This document shows positions 29,174 through 38,831 of a stretch of 64,000 bases of DNA, in pieces. The notes beneath the pieces were generated by a model, which was not told where the DNA came from, searched no databases, and was given only the letters and a program-made list of their open reading frames with translations. The stretch lies in contig OX638318.1 of the NCBI GenBank assembly GCA_951812585.1, positions 896,819-960,818 of the forward strand, in the 5' to 3' direction. Both the position numbers and the translations under genes were made by a program. Source of the DNA: Rhodothermales bacterium (GTDB taxonomy: Bacteria > Bacteroidota > Rhodothermia > Rhodothermales > Bin80). Position 1 is the first letter of the stretch. Each line of letters begins with the position of its first letter.

Positions 29174-30331
29174 ATGCCGCTTGCTGACCTGCGTGCCCAG
29201 ACCGTGTCCCGGAGCGGAGACGCACTGGTCAGGCACCTTGAATCTTTTGAGCTGAAGCCGCGCTTTTCGGCTGGGATATGGTTCTTTTCGCCGCCCGATT
29301 CGCGGTTTCACGGCAAATACAAGCCGGATCTGCCTATTGAGGCGCGCTTGGACATCGCGGCCAGCCTCAAAGACTATGGACTGGAAGGACTGGAAGCGCA
29401 TTACCCCAATGAGATTAACGAAGAGAACCTTGACCTTTGGCGGGCCTTTGTACGGGACACCGGCATACGCCTGATCACGGTGATCCCGCTGCTGTTCTAT
29501 GATCGGCAGTTCGAATTTGGATCGCTCTCCAATCCGGATCCTGTGGTGCGCCGCGCGGCCATTGATCGCACGCAGCGCTCCCTGGCGCTGACCAAAGCGC
29601 TAGGCTGCGACTTCTCCATCGTGTGGCCTGGCATCGATGGCTATGAGAATCCGTTCGGCATCGATATGGTGGCCATGCGCCACCGCTTTGCAGCGGGACT
29701 CGCAGAAGCCATGGATGCTGTGCCGGGCGTGCGCATCGCCTTTGAGCCCAAGCCCTATGAGCCGCGCGGCCGCATACTGTACAGCCTGACGCCCGAAGGG
29801 GTGCTGCTTGGGCGGCAGGTGGAAGCTTTATTGCAGCATGACCAGAATCGGCGTCTGCTCGAAGAGGGGCACACGCTGATGTGCATGAACCCTGAAATCG
29901 GCCACCTCCTGATGGGCTTCGAGGATGTGGCGTATGCTTTGAGCTGGCCCCTGTCGGAAGGTCGTCTCGCGCATACGCACTGGAACAGCCAGCCGCTGGG
30001 CAACTACGACCAGGACCTTAATGTGGGCCTGATCTCTCCCGAGCAGATGGAAGCGGGCTTGTACACGCTCAAGATGCACAGCTACAACGGATACTACGGT
30101 CTGGACATCAACCCTGAACGCATGCCGGTCGATGTGGCGCTCAAGATTTCTATGGATGCCTTGCGTGCAGCGTGTGATCGCGTCAACAGCATAGACCACG
30201 CACGTATCATCGAAGCTGCAGAAACGCCCTCAGCGCACCGCGGCGTCCGCGAAGCATATATGATTAGGGCCCGGGCACCACGCCATACGCAGCTTCCCCC
30301 GATAGCGCAGACGCTTGCCAGCGTTACCTAG
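29174..30331 (+). CDS. Xylose-isomerase-like TIM-barrel protein
   Basis: 385 residues, sugar isomerase/epimerase fold. Active-site elements resemble xylose isomerase: FEPKPYEP (Glu191, Lys193), NPEIGH (Glu241, His244), YDQD (Asp279, Asp281) and the VWPGIDGYENP loop. These are metal-binding positions in the family. Probable ketose-aldose isomerisation; the exact sugar is unknown. It follows the DUF3500 gene by 32 bases. Its stop TAG is contained in the 9-bp duplication made by a neighbouring insertion element. Confidence 0.8.
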   Translation: MPLADLRAQTVSRSGDALVRHLESFELKPRFSAGIWFFSPPDSRFHGKYKPDLPIEARLDIAASLKDYGLEGLEAHYPNEINEENLDLWRAFVRDTGIRLITVIPLLFYDRQFEFGSLSNPDPVVRRAAIDRTQRSLALTKALGCDFSIVWPGIDGYENPFGIDMVAMRHRFAAGLAEAMDAVPGVRIAFEPKPYEPRGRILYSLTPEGVLLGRQVEALLQHDQNRRLLEEGHTLMCMNPEIGHLLMGFEDVAYALSWPLSEGRLAHTHWNSQPLGNYDQDLNVGLISPEQMEAGLYTLKMHSYNGYYGLDINPERMPVDVALKISMDALRAACDRVNSIDHARIIEAAETPSAHRGVREAYMIRARAPRHTQLPPIAQTLASVT

Positions 30332-30333
30332 TT

Positions 30334-30997
30334 GCTTGCCCGAAAAATGCCTGATTGACCCTGAAAATCGGCAGTTGTGGGCGCATAGGGCGGATATACG
30401 GGGGTGCAAGCGGCGAAAGATTGGACATTTGGGGGTGTGGAGCGGCTGTTTTCGGGGCCGTTCCCGCCAACGGCGGCCTACGTTGTTTTAGCGAATGCTG
30501 CACCGTTTTCTGATCCTGGGCTTGTTCTTGGTGGGACTCGTACGCTCCTGCCCCAACATTCGCCCGTTGTACTGCTATGCGCGCGATCTTCGAGCCACCG
30601 TTTGCGCTGGGGCATACGCCCATTGGAGAGAGCACGTTGGACCCTCGGTCCAGAGACGATATTCCGACCGTTCTCCGTGGACTGCAGGACCGCTTCACGC
30701 ACCACAGCACGCGCGCGTGTTCGCGATCCTGCGGGAGCACTTGGGTGCGAAGGTCAATCTGCGGCGTGGTCGCCCGGGCCTGCGTCTATGGCGGCTCTTC
30801 GTGCTGGGCGCCTTGCAGAAGGCGCTCGCCTGCGATTTCGACCGCCTGACTGTCAAAAAAGATTTGTGATTAAAGGGCAGGACTAGACCGGGACCACCTA
30901 CGCCCGCCGGTACATTGTCAGATATCGTTTCACCCATTCTGACCGGTCGAATGAAGGTGGGCCATGGCCGACGAATGCCCCTTTTTCGGGCAAGCAC
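30334..30997 (+). mobile_element. Decayed ISNCY-type insertion element with 9-bp target duplication
   Basis: About 664 bp. Ends: GCTTGCCCGAAAAA at 30334-30347, and its inverse TTTTTCGGGCAAGC at 30982-30995, followed by AC. The nonamer TACCTAGTT occurs at 30325-30333 and again at 30998-31006, a direct target-site duplication. Inside is a 5' fragment of an ISNCY-like transposase. The size is far below a full element, so most of the transposase has been deleted. Confidence 0.8.
30577..30869 (+). pseudogene. ISNCY-family transposase, truncated and frameshifted
   Basis: The first frame (ATG 30577) reads PPFALGHTPIG, then LDPRSRDDIPTVLRGLQ, the N-terminal signature of ISNCY transposases. Near 30715 the frame shifts by one base and continues RVFAILREHLGAK, then RRGRPGLRLWRLFVLGALQ and ACDFDRL, ending at TGA 30867-30869. 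Only the N-terminal ~95 residues of a protein usually over 400 long remain, so it cannot be active. Confidence 0.75.
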
Positions 30998-31000
30998 TAC

Positions 31001-31384
31001 CTAGTTGGCCATGGCCCGAAGGTCAAATCGCGGAATGGCGACCCGAAACAGCTCCCCGTTTGCACGCGCCATTGTGTAATGGCCCTCCATGGTCCCGGTG
31101 AACGTCGTCAGCACGCTGAAGCTGCTATAGGAATGCATGTCGCCTGGCCCTATGAACGGCTGCTTTCCGATCACACCGGCTCCGTCAACGACTTGAAGCC
31201 GCCCTCCGTCCTCCCTTATGCGCCAGTGGCGCTGCAGCAGCCGCACAGGGACGTTGCCTCCGTTCTCAATGCAGATGTAGTAGCCGAACACAAAGCGACG
31301 CGCAAAGAAGTCGCTTTTGTCGTCCAGATAGGCCGGACGAACGGTCACTGTGATGTCCTCGGTGATGGCTACGTAGGGTACCAT
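31001..31384 (-). CDS. apaG: ApaG protein
   Basis: 127 residues from ATG 31384 (MVPYVAITEDITVTVRP), the typical ApaG length; an in-frame extension to 31531 is not conserved in type. Fibronectin-III-like beta-sandwich: FVFGYYICIENGGNVPVRLL, HWRIREDGG, GVIGKQPFIGPGD and TTFTGTMEGHYTM. The family is linked to Mg/Co homeostasis and polyphosphate/dinucleotide binding, without a firm enzymatic role. Its stop lies within the target duplication of the ISNCY remnant. Confidence 0.9.
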   Translation of the reverse strand: MVPYVAITEDITVTVRPAYLDDKSDFFARRFVFGYYICIENGGNVPVRLLQRHWRIREDGGRLQVVDGAGVIGKQPFIGPGDMHSYSSFSVLTTFTGTMEGHYTMARANGELFRVAIPRFDLRAMAN

Positions 31385-31590
31385 AGGCCTTGGTCGCGTA
31401 ACAGAAAGATAGCCGACGTGCGCCAAGTACGCGGATAGCATTCGTTCGCCATGGGTACAGCTTAAAAAAAAAAACTTCGCCAAACGGCGATCGCATGCAG
31501 CCACTGTTTGTACCTTGCCCGCGCGCAACATGTGCTGCGTCAGGCAGTACGATGTCGGTTGAGCGGTAATCGCAGCGTTACGCAGTTCCT

Positions 31591-33477
31591 ATGTCCGAAG
31601 AGGTAGCAGTAAAGAAGCAGGTCAAGCAGATCAGCGAGGCAACCATCCTGTTTGCCGGTGACTCTGGCGATGGCATGCAGCTGACCGGCTCGCAGTTTAC
31701 GCTGGCGACCGCGTTTGCACATAACGATCTTGCCACGCTGCCGGACTTTCCTGCCGAGATTCGCGCACCCGCCGGGACGACCTATGGGGTCAGCGGCTTT
31801 CAGCTACACTTTGGCTCTATCAACATCCGCACGCCGGGGGACGAAGTCGATCTTCTGGTGGCCATGAATCCCGCCGCGCTGAAGGTAAACCTTTCGCGCG
31901 TGCGCAGGGGCGGCGCCATCATGGTCAACAAGAGTGCCTTCAAGCCGCACAATCTGAAGCTCGCTGGATACGGCAGCACCAATCCTCTGGAAGATGGCAA
32001 GACGCTAGCGGGTTACCAAGTCTTTTCGGTGGAAATCTCCCGAATGACCGAAGAGGCGCTGAAGGGGTTCGGGCTCGACAAGAAGGCCGTTGATCGCAGC
32101 AAGAACATGTTTGCGCTCGGCCTAGCGCTGTGGCTCTATTCGCGCCCGCTGGAGCCTGCCGTAGCCTGGCTCAGCAACAAGTTTGCGAAGCGCCCGACCA
32201 TTCGCGACGCCAATATCCATCTGCTCAAGAAGGGATACCACTTCGGCGAGACTACCGAGGACTTTATTGTCAAGTACGAAGTGGCGCCGGCCGTCCTGCA
32301 GCCCGGGCGCTACCGTGCCATCCGCGGCGCCCAGGCCATCGCGATGGGGCTGGTTGCAGCCGCAGCCAAGAGCCGCCTGCGTCTGTTGTACAGCAGCTAT
32401 CCCATCACACCTGCGTCAGACCTCTTGCATGAGCTGAGCCGGCACAAGAACTTCGGCATCATGACCTTCCAGGCCGAGGACGAGATTGCCGCCATCGGCG
32501 CTACGATAGGGGCCAGTTTTGGCGGCAACCTAGGCGTATGCGCCACCAGCGGCCCCGGTCTCGCGCTCAAGAGCGAAGGAATCGGACTGGCCGTGATGAT
32601 GGAGCTGCCCATGGTCATCATTGATGTGCAGCGTGGCGGCCCCTCCACAGGACTACCAACCAAGACGGAGCAGAGCGACTTGTTTCAGTCGCTGTATGGC
32701 CGGAACGGCGAATCCCCCCTGCCCGTAATTGCGCCTACCACGCCGGGAGATTGTTTCTATGCGTCCTATGAGGCGTGCCGCCTGGCGGTGAAGTACATGT
32801 GCCCCGTAATCCTGTTGGCCGACGGCTACTTGGCTAATGGCGCCGAGCCGTGGCGCATCCCGCGCGCCGCCGATCTGGCTGACTTTCCCGTAACATTTGC
32901 TTCCAAGACCAACCGCGTGGTGGATGGCAAGCCATCGTTCCTTCCGTACGTGCGCGACGAGCGCACGTTGGCGCGCGCATGGGTGAAGCCTGGCACGAAG
33001 GGGCTGGAGCACCGCCTGGGAGGATTGGAGAAAGAGAACGAAACTGGAAACGTCTCCTACGATCCGGACAACCACCAGCTCATGACCAACTTGCGGGCGG
33101 AGAAGGTCGCCCGGGTCGCCCAGGACATCGCCGAGCCCTGTGTATATGGAGACAAGGAAGGCGATGTGCTGGTGGTTGGGTGGGGCTCCACCCAGGGTGC
33201 CATACGCGTCGCCGTAGACCGTGCCAGGAATCGCGGCCTTCGCGTTGGCAGCATTCAGCTGCGATTCCTCAACCCGCTACCGCCTGGCTTGGGTACCGCG
33301 CTCACGCGATACAAGCGGTTCCTGGTCCCCGAGCTCAACATGGGGCAACTGGTACGTTTGCTCCGAGACCGCTTCCTGCTGCCCTTTACGGCACTCAGCA
33401 AAGTCCAGGGCCGACCGTTCCAAGCCAGCGAAATCGAGGACGCCATCTTTGACCTCGCACGTAGAGACCATGCCTGA
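31591..33477 (+). CDS. korA: 2-oxoacid:ferredoxin oxidoreductase, alpha (fused gamma-alpha) subunit
   Basis: 628 residues. The N-terminal gamma domain (FAGDSGDGMQLTGSQF, about 18-200) is followed by the pyrimidine-binding alpha domain (YSSYPITPASDLLHELS, FQAEDEIAAIGATIGASF, ATSGPGLALKSEGIG) and a C-terminal domain. This is the 2-oxoglutarate-type arrangement. With KorB it oxidatively decarboxylates a 2-oxoacid to acyl-CoA with ferredoxin. It overlaps korB by 8 bases. No gene for ferredoxin or a delta subunit is adjacent. Confidence 0.93.
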   Translation: MSEEVAVKKQVKQISEATILFAGDSGDGMQLTGSQFTLATAFAHNDLATLPDFPAEIRAPAGTTYGVSGFQLHFGSINIRTPGDEVDLLVAMNPAALKVNLSRVRRGGAIMVNKSAFKPHNLKLAGYGSTNPLEDGKTLAGYQVFSVEISRMTEEALKGFGLDKKAVDRSKNMFALGLALWLYSRPLEPAVAWLSNKFAKRPTIRDANIHLLKKGYHFGETTEDFIVKYEVAPAVLQPGRYRAIRGAQAIAMGLVAAAAKSRLRLLYSSYPITPASDLLHELSRHKNFGIMTFQAEDEIAAIGATIGASFGGNLGVCATSGPGLALKSEGIGLAVMMELPMVIIDVQRGGPSTGLPTKTEQSDLFQSLYGRNGESPLPVIAPTTPGDCFYASYEACRLAVKYMCPVILLADGYLANGAEPWRIPRAADLADFPVTFASKTNRVVDGKPSFLPYVRDERTLARAWVKPGTKGLEHRLGGLEKENETGNVSYDPDNHQLMTNLRAEKVARVAQDIAEPCVYGDKEGDVLVVGWGSTQGAIRVAVDRARNRGLRVGSIQLRFLNPLPPGLGTALTRYKRFLVPELNMGQLVRLLRDRFLLPFTALSKVQGRPFQASEIEDAIFDLARRDHA

Positions 33478-34591
33478 ATCACGCAAACCTACGCTGCCAC
33501 CCGGATTCGGAGCAGCCCGCAAACGACCGAAGGCGCCGTTTGGGCCCAGAAAAGCCAAGCTGCCTGCAGGCAACGGAAGGCCGGCAAAAAAGCCCGGACT
33601 CACGCGCAAGGACTTCACCAGCGACCAGGATGTCCGCTGGTGTCCCGGGTGCGGCGACTACGCCATCCTGGCTACGGTCCAGCGGCTGATGCCACAACTG
33701 GGCGTCAAGCGTGAAGAGGTGGTGTTCATCAGTGGCATCGGCTGCTCAAGCCGCTTTCCCTATTACATGGATACCTACGGTGTGCACTCCATTCACGGAC
33801 GTGCACCAACCATCGCCACCGGCCTCAAAGCGTCGCGGCCCGAGCTTGACATCTGGATTGTAACCGGCGACGGAGATGCCCTTTCCATTGGAGGCAATCA
33901 TCTCATCCACATCCTGCGCCGCAACATTGGCTGCCAGATCCTGCTCTTCAACAACCAGATCTACGGCCTGACCAAGGGGCAGTTCAGTCCTACTTCGGAG
34001 CTGGGCAAGGTCACGATGAGTTCTCCGTATGGCTCGGCCTCGCCGCCTTTCAACCCGATTTCGGTGGCCCTGGGGGCTGGGGGCTCCTTTGTGGCCCGTA
34101 CGGCTGATCGGGATACCAAACATCTGGCAACCATTCTGAAGCGGGCGCACGCGCATGCCGGCTCCGCTATGGTGGAGATATACCAGAACTGCAATATCTA
34201 CAACGATGGTGCCTTTTTTGAATTCACGGAAAAGGCCACCAAGGCGCAACGCACTGTACTCCTGGAGCACGGCAAACCGATGGTGTACGACAACGGCAAT
34301 CGCGCCATTCGCCTGGATGGATTCAGGCCGGAGGCTGTTGATCTCACGAGCGGCGCGTGGTCGGTTAGCGACGCGATCATCTACGACGAAACGAGCCTGG
34401 AGCTTGCGGGCATCGCCAGTCGCATGTTTCTAAGCCCGGATATGCCGCGACCCTTTGGCGTGTTCTATTGCAACGAACGAGAAACCTACGAGTCGCGCCT
34501 GCATGCCCAGCTCCAGCATGTGACAAGGTTGCGCGGCAAAGGCGATCTGGACGCGCTGCTCGGGACCGGCGACACCTGGGAAGTCGCTTAG
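33470..34591 (+). CDS. korB: 2-oxoacid:ferredoxin oxidoreductase, beta subunit
   Basis: Start ATG 33470 overlaps the korA end. 373 residues. TPP-binding motif VTGDGDALSIGGNH; Cys58 and Cys61 in WCPGCGD, Cys92 in GIGCSS and the Cys in YQNCNIYNDG are the likely 4Fe-4S ligands. The first ~50 residues form a Pro/Lys/Arg-rich extension (PPGFGAARKRPKAPFGPRK) not usual for KorB; an alternative start further in is not evident. Confidence 0.93.
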   Translation: MPESRKPTLPPGFGAARKRPKAPFGPRKAKLPAGNGRPAKKPGLTRKDFTSDQDVRWCPGCGDYAILATVQRLMPQLGVKREEVVFISGIGCSSRFPYYMDTYGVHSIHGRAPTIATGLKASRPELDIWIVTGDGDALSIGGNHLIHILRRNIGCQILLFNNQIYGLTKGQFSPTSELGKVTMSSPYGSASPPFNPISVALGAGGSFVARTADRDTKHLATILKRAHAHAGSAMVEIYQNCNIYNDGAFFEFTEKATKAQRTVLLEHGKPMVYDNGNRAIRLDGFRPEAVDLTSGAWSVSDAIIYDETSLELAGIASRMFLSPDMPRPFGVFYCNERETYESRLHAQLQHVTRLRGKGDLDALLGTGDTWEVA

Positions 34592-34686
34592 CTTAGCACG
34601 CAGCTGCAGCGGACCATTGGCCGTACGCTGTCGGGACAGCAGCCACTCACCCCATCTCGGCACTCCGATGCTGCCGCGTCCACACT

Positions 34687-35886
34687 ATGAAGCTCGGAAC
34701 CTCCTCTATCATTGTAGCCGCCTTTGTAGGGCCTGGCACGGTGCTGACGTGCGCGACCGCCGGTATCGAGTTTGGCTATGGGCTGGGCTGGATTCTGGTG
34801 TTCTCGGTTGCCGCGACCTTCGTCCTGCAGTCGTTTTCTGCAGGGGTGGGCATCCTGGCGCACAAAGGCGTCGGCGAAGCGATGCGAGAGGCCGCGCAGC
34901 ACCGCATGACGCGGAGCGTGGTCTTCATCCTTGTTGTGCTGGGACTGTGGGCGGGCACCGCAGCCTTTCAGACCGGCAACCTCCTGGGCGCAACGGCCGG
35001 GATGGAAACGCTGCTCGGGAGCATGCTTCCGCGCAGTGTATACCTCTTGGCGCTGGGCGTTGTGGCCGCAATGATTCTGGCGCTCAACCTGCGCATCCTG
35101 ACCCAGATTCTAACCGGCCTCGTCGTGCTTATGAGCGTGGTGTTTGTGCTCACCATGGTGCTTGCGCCTGTGGACTGGGGGGCAGCGCTTGGTGGACTGC
35201 TCGTGCCGCGGCTGCCCGAAGGCAGCCTGGTAAAGGGACTGGCGCTGGTGGGCACCACGGTCGTTACGTACAACCTGTTCTTGCATGCCAGCGCAGTGAA
35301 GCGCTATTGGAAGGGCGAACCCACCCGGCGGGCATGGAGACGCGAAATCGTGGGAATGGCGATCTTCCTTCCGCTAGGCGGCGGCGTGTCACTTGCGATA
35401 CTGGTGGCCGGTGCCACCTTCGTGGCTCCCGCGGACGGCATCCGGGGCATCGCGGACATCGCGCCGATCATCGCGCCCGCTGCGGGCAATGCCGCCCGCC
35501 TGCTTTTTGGACTGGGGCTGTTTGCCGCCGGCATCACATCCGCCGTTACGGCACCGTTGGCCGCCGCCTTTGGCATCCGGGAGATCTTTGCATGGCCCGA
35601 AGATGCACATGACTGGCGCTTCCGGGCCGTTTGGATCTCGGTTCTGGTCACCGGCCTGGGATTTGCTCTCATCGGGCGCAATCCGCTCGAGATCATCATC
35701 GCGGCCCAGGCGGCCAACGGGCTGCTGCTACCCTTCATGGCGGGCTTTGTACTGCTGCTCACCGCGAGGCAGCGCGAAGTCACGCTGCCACTCTGGTACC
35801 GGGGCGTGGGTGCCATTGTGGTCCTGGTTACAGCGGGGCTCGGCTTGCGTACGCTGCTGTGGGTCTGGGGCCAGTTGGGCCTTTAG
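34687..35886 (+). CDS. Nramp-like transporter with non-canonical metal site
   Basis: 399 residues, about 11 transmembrane segments, Nramp/SLC11 fold. In classical Nramp proteins the TM1 motif is DPGN; here it is GPGT (15-18). The TM6 motif MPHN is here VTYN (193-196), although the following LFLHASAVKRYW is typical. All residues that coordinate Mn/Fe in the classical site are therefore changed, so the substrate may differ, or the protein may belong to a remote subfamily. It is 95 bases after korB on the same strand. Confidence 0.8.
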   Translation: MKLGTSSIIVAAFVGPGTVLTCATAGIEFGYGLGWILVFSVAATFVLQSFSAGVGILAHKGVGEAMREAAQHRMTRSVVFILVVLGLWAGTAAFQTGNLLGATAGMETLLGSMLPRSVYLLALGVVAAMILALNLRILTQILTGLVVLMSVVFVLTMVLAPVDWGAALGGLLVPRLPEGSLVKGLALVGTTVVTYNLFLHASAVKRYWKGEPTRRAWRREIVGMAIFLPLGGGVSLAILVAGATFVAPADGIRGIADIAPIIAPAAGNAARLLFGLGLFAAGITSAVTAPLAAAFGIREIFAWPEDAHDWRFRAVWISVLVTGLGFALIGRNPLEIIIAAQAANGLLLPFMAGFVLLLTARQREVTLPLWYRGVGAIVVLVTAGLGLRTLLWVWGQLGL

Positions 35887-35901
35887 GCGCGCGAAGCGCG
35901 C
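35887..35901. terminator. GC hairpin between convergent genes
   Basis: GCGCGC-GAA-GCGCGC directly after the transporter stop and 60 bases before the tatC stop. It could serve both directions. No T-run follows, so it is not a textbook intrinsic terminator. Confidence 0.4.
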
Positions 35902-35960
35902 GGGTATTCAGGCGCGTTTTGTCAACGTGGCTAAAGGATTTGTTACCACGCGCGGCAGGC

Positions 35961-36857
35961 CTACGCTGTGTCCAAGGCCTTGCTCAACGATGCATCGCGC
36001 TGGCGAATCGAGTACTTCGCTACGTATATGGAACCCTGGAACAGGAGTATCAGCGGCACCCACACGAGCAGCATCGAGATAGGATCCGGCGGCGTCATCA
36101 TCGCGGCAATCAGCATCAGGCTCGGAATGGCGTACTTGCGCGCCGCACGCATACGTTGCGGCGTCGCGATGCCGATCTTGGCCAGAAAATACACTGCGAC
36201 GGGCAGTTCAAAAAGCAAGCCCGCGCCAAAGGCCCACCAGGTCACCATGCTGAAATAACGCGTGATGTCAAATTCGTTGACGATGAGATCCGATATCCGA
36301 TAGTCGTTGAAGAACTGCAGCGCAAACGGGGTCGTGACGCAATAACCAAAGGATACGCCGAGCATGAAGAACAGGGTGGCAAACAACGCGGCGAAGCGCA
36401 TGCCGGACTTCTCATTCGGGTACAGCCCCGGCTCAATGAACCTCCAGAGGTAGTAGATGAGAACCGGTGAACCGGCCACCGCGCCCACGGACAGGATAAT
36501 ACCCATGTGCGCAAAGAACTGACCCGTGGGATTGCGGCTTTGTAGCACCAGCGTCTTGGCCGTGTCTATGCCCAATAGCCGGTACATGAAGAAATCCGCC
36601 CGTGCGGGCCCCATCAGCACTTCTTCCACGATGAAGTCACTGAAGATGCCCGCGACGACAGTGAAGACAACGATCCCGGACACGCCCTTTATCAGCGTCC
36701 ACCGGAGGTCTTCCAAGTGGTCCAGAAAACTCATTTCACTGCCCAGCAGATGCTCATCGCGATCCGACCCAAGGGGTTGGTCATTGGTAGCCGCGCCGTC
36801 CGCGAGCGCTCGCGGCTTTGGCTTTCGCCGAATAAATCGTGTGATGCCGCCTGCCAT
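35961..36857 (-). CDS. tatC: Twin-arginine translocase subunit TatC
   Basis: 298 residues, six membrane spans. Signature MSFLDHLEDLRWTL at the start of the core and LWRFIEPGLYPNEKSG in the first periplasmic/cytoplasmic loop region. The roughly 40-residue N-terminal extension is basic and hydrophilic. It works with TatA, which is not in the window, to export folded proteins such as the oxidoreductase at 11233. Only 3 bases separate it from the preceding phosphoribosyltransferase gene. Confidence 0.93.
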   Translation of the reverse strand: MAGGITRFIRRKPKPRALADGAATNDQPLGSDRDEHLLGSEMSFLDHLEDLRWTLIKGVSGIVVFTVVAGIFSDFIVEEVLMGPARADFFMYRLLGIDTAKTLVLQSRNPTGQFFAHMGIILSVGAVAGSPVLIYYLWRFIEPGLYPNEKSGMRFAALFATLFFMLGVSFGYCVTTPFALQFFNDYRISDLIVNEFDITRYFSMVTWWAFGAGLLFELPVAVYFLAKIGIATPQRMRAARKYAIPSLMLIAAMMTPPDPISMLLVWVPLILLFQGSIYVAKYSIRQRDASLSKALDTA

Positions 36858-36860
36858 CGC

Positions 36861-37463
36861 CTATGCCAAATCGGAGCTATTGCGCCCCCCTTCCCGTAGG
36901 TTGAGGCGCAATAGCGCATGAACCCAAAGCCCCTGATCCTCCAGCGTCTTGCGACCGCAGCTCCAGGCGAACTCAAAGAGCGCCATCAGACCCACCACAT
37001 CATACCCTTCCGCCCGCAGCAGCTCCCACGCATGCATAGCGCTCTTGCCGCTGTTGAGGATGTCATCCAGGAGCACTATAGGCTTTGCTTTGGAGAGCGG
37101 GCCTTCGACGATGCGCCGTCGCCCGTGTCCTTTTCGCCCGTTGCGGATAAAGCCGCCCCGCAAGACCGGCGTGCCGGGCGCGCCGAGCGCGGCGCATACA
37201 ATCGGGTAAGCACCGAATCCATAGCCCGCCACCTGGTCTACGCCGCGATTGCGCAGCTGCGCCGCGATCTTGCAGCCAACTTCCTGCGCCATAGGACCGG
37301 TCAGCATCGGTATACGCGTGTCCAGAAGCCAGTCGATCGGCTCTCCGTCCGGACCTGTGATCAGCTCCTGCTCCCGGCGTATCAACGCTGACTCGTAGAG
37401 GCGCCGACCTAAATCCGCCAAGCTGGGTGCCTGAGACGTCCTTACCAGCGCACTGCCCATCAC
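36861..37463 (-). CDS. Orotate phosphoribosyltransferase-like protein
   Basis: 200 residues with the PRPP-binding motif VLLDDILNSGKSA (131-142, acidic pair Asp133-Asp134). The flexible loop reads RNGRKGHGRRRIVEG, which fits the K-x-HG...EG pattern of orotate PRTases (PyrE). The N-terminal hood region is also PyrE-like in length, but the PRPP motif differs somewhat from classical PyrE (usually DV.TTG), so another type I PRTase is possible. Upstream of tatC on the same strand. Confidence 0.7.
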   Translation of the reverse strand: MMGSALVRTSQAPSLADLGRRLYESALIRREQELITGPDGEPIDWLLDTRIPMLTGPMAQEVGCKIAAQLRNRGVDQVAGYGFGAYPIVCAALGAPGTPVLRGGFIRNGRKGHGRRRIVEGPLSKAKPIVLLDDILNSGKSAMHAWELLRAEGYDVVGLMALFEFAWSCGRKTLEDQGLWVHALLRLNLREGGRNSSDLA

Positions 37464-37512
37464 GCAATTGTACTGCAGAACAACAGCTTAAACCACTCAG
37501 TGGCAAGGAGTT

Positions 37513-38811
37513 TCAGTTTACCGGAAAGTCGTAAAGCGGATGCGCCCTAGCCAGTTCTTGCACCTGAACACGTACGGCCTGCGCATCGCCAGGATGCTGC
37601 AGAACAGTGTCTATGAGCCGAACCACTTCCTGCATCGCATCCTCCTTGAATCCGCGCGTCGTAACAGCGGAGCTACCCAGGCGGATGCCGCTGGTGACGA
37701 AGGGGCTCTTATCATCAAAGGGTACCATGTTCTTGTTCACCGTGATGTCCGCGACCTGCAGCGCCGTTTCTGCCGCCTTGCCGGTCAGGCCTTTGTTGCG
37801 GAGATCCACCAGAATCAGATGGTTGTCTGTGCCACCGCTAATTACGTGGTATCCACGCGCCAGGAAGGCCTCCGCCATGGCTGCCGCATTGTGCTGCACC
37901 TGTGCTGCGTATGCTTTGAACGAAGGCGTAAGCGCCTCGCCAAAGGCCACCGCCTTGGCGGCAATAACGTGCATGAGCGGTCCACCTTGCGTGCCCGGGA
38001 AGACCGCCATGTCAAAGAGTTCGCTCATGCGCTTGACGCGCCCACTCTTCGGGGCGACCTTGCCAAGGGGGTTCAGGAAGTCCCTGCCCATCAGCAGCAT
38101 GCCGCCGCGCGGACCCCGCAGCGTCTTGTGCGTCGTCGTCGACACGATGTGCGCGTGCGGCAAAGGATCATTCAGCACACCGGCAGCAATCAGTCCCGCC
38201 GGGTGCGCCATATCCATCCACAGGAAGGCCCCAACCTCGTCCGCTATGGCGCGGAACGCGGCGTAGTCAAAGTCGCGTGAATAGGCGCTGGCTCCAATGG
38301 AGATCATCTTGGGACGAGTAGCCAGCGCCTTGTCGCGCACGCGGTCCATATCGATACGACCCGCTAGCGGTCCGTCCCTTTCTACGCCATAGTATTCGGC
38401 TCTGTAGAGCAGGCCCGAAAAATTGACTGGGCTCCCATGTGTGAGGTGGCCGCCGTGGGCCAGATTCAGCCCCAGGAAGGTATCCCCCGGCTGCAGCAGC
38501 GCCAGATATACGGCCGCGTTGGCGCTAGCACCCGAATGCGGTTGGACGTTGACCCACTCGCAATTAAAGAGCTTCTTCGCGCGCTCCTGGGCAAGGGTTT
38601 CCGCAGTGTCCACATGCTCGCAGCCGCCGTAGTAGCGCCTGCCGGGCAAGCCTTCCGCGTACTTGTTCGTGAGCGGCGTCCCCATGGCCTGCATCACTGC
38701 GCGCGAGACAAAGTTCTCCGACGCAATCAGCTCTACGCCGCCGTTTTGCCGGTCCACCTCGTGCGCTATAACCGCAGCGACTTCAGCATCGGCTTGCAGC
38801 AAGGTCTTCAT
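37513..38811 (-). CDS. glyA: Serine hydroxymethyltransferase
   Basis: Converts serine and tetrahydrofolate to glycine and methylene-THF. PLP lysine Lys229 in [14 protein letters not shown]. Other conserved parts are [36 protein letters not shown] and [14 protein letters not shown]. 432 residues, normal length. It precedes the PRTase gene on the same strand by about 50 bases. Confidence 0.96.
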   Translation of the reverse strand: MKTLLQADAEVAAVIAHEVDRQNGGVELIASENFVSRAVMQAMGTPLTNKYAEGLPGRRYYGGCEHVDTAETLAQERAKKLFNCEWVNVQPHSGASANAAVYLALLQPGDTFLGLNLAHGGHLTHGSPVNFSGLLYRAEYYGVERDGPLAGRIDMDRVRDKALATRPKMISIGASAYSRDFDYAAFRAIADEVGAFLWMDMAHPAGLIAAGVLNDPLPHAHIVSTTTHKTLRGPRGGMLLMGRDFLNPLGKVAPKSGRVKRMSELFDMAVFPGTQGGPLMHVIAAKAVAFGEALTPSFKAYAAQVQHNAAAMAEAFLARGYHVISGGTDNHLILVDLRNKGLTGKAAETALQVADITVNKNMVPFDDKSPFVTSGIRLGSSAVTTRGFKEDAMQEVVRLIDTVLQHPGDAQAVRVQVQELARAHPLYDFPVN

Positions 38812-38831
38812 CGTAACGCTAGATTGCCAGG

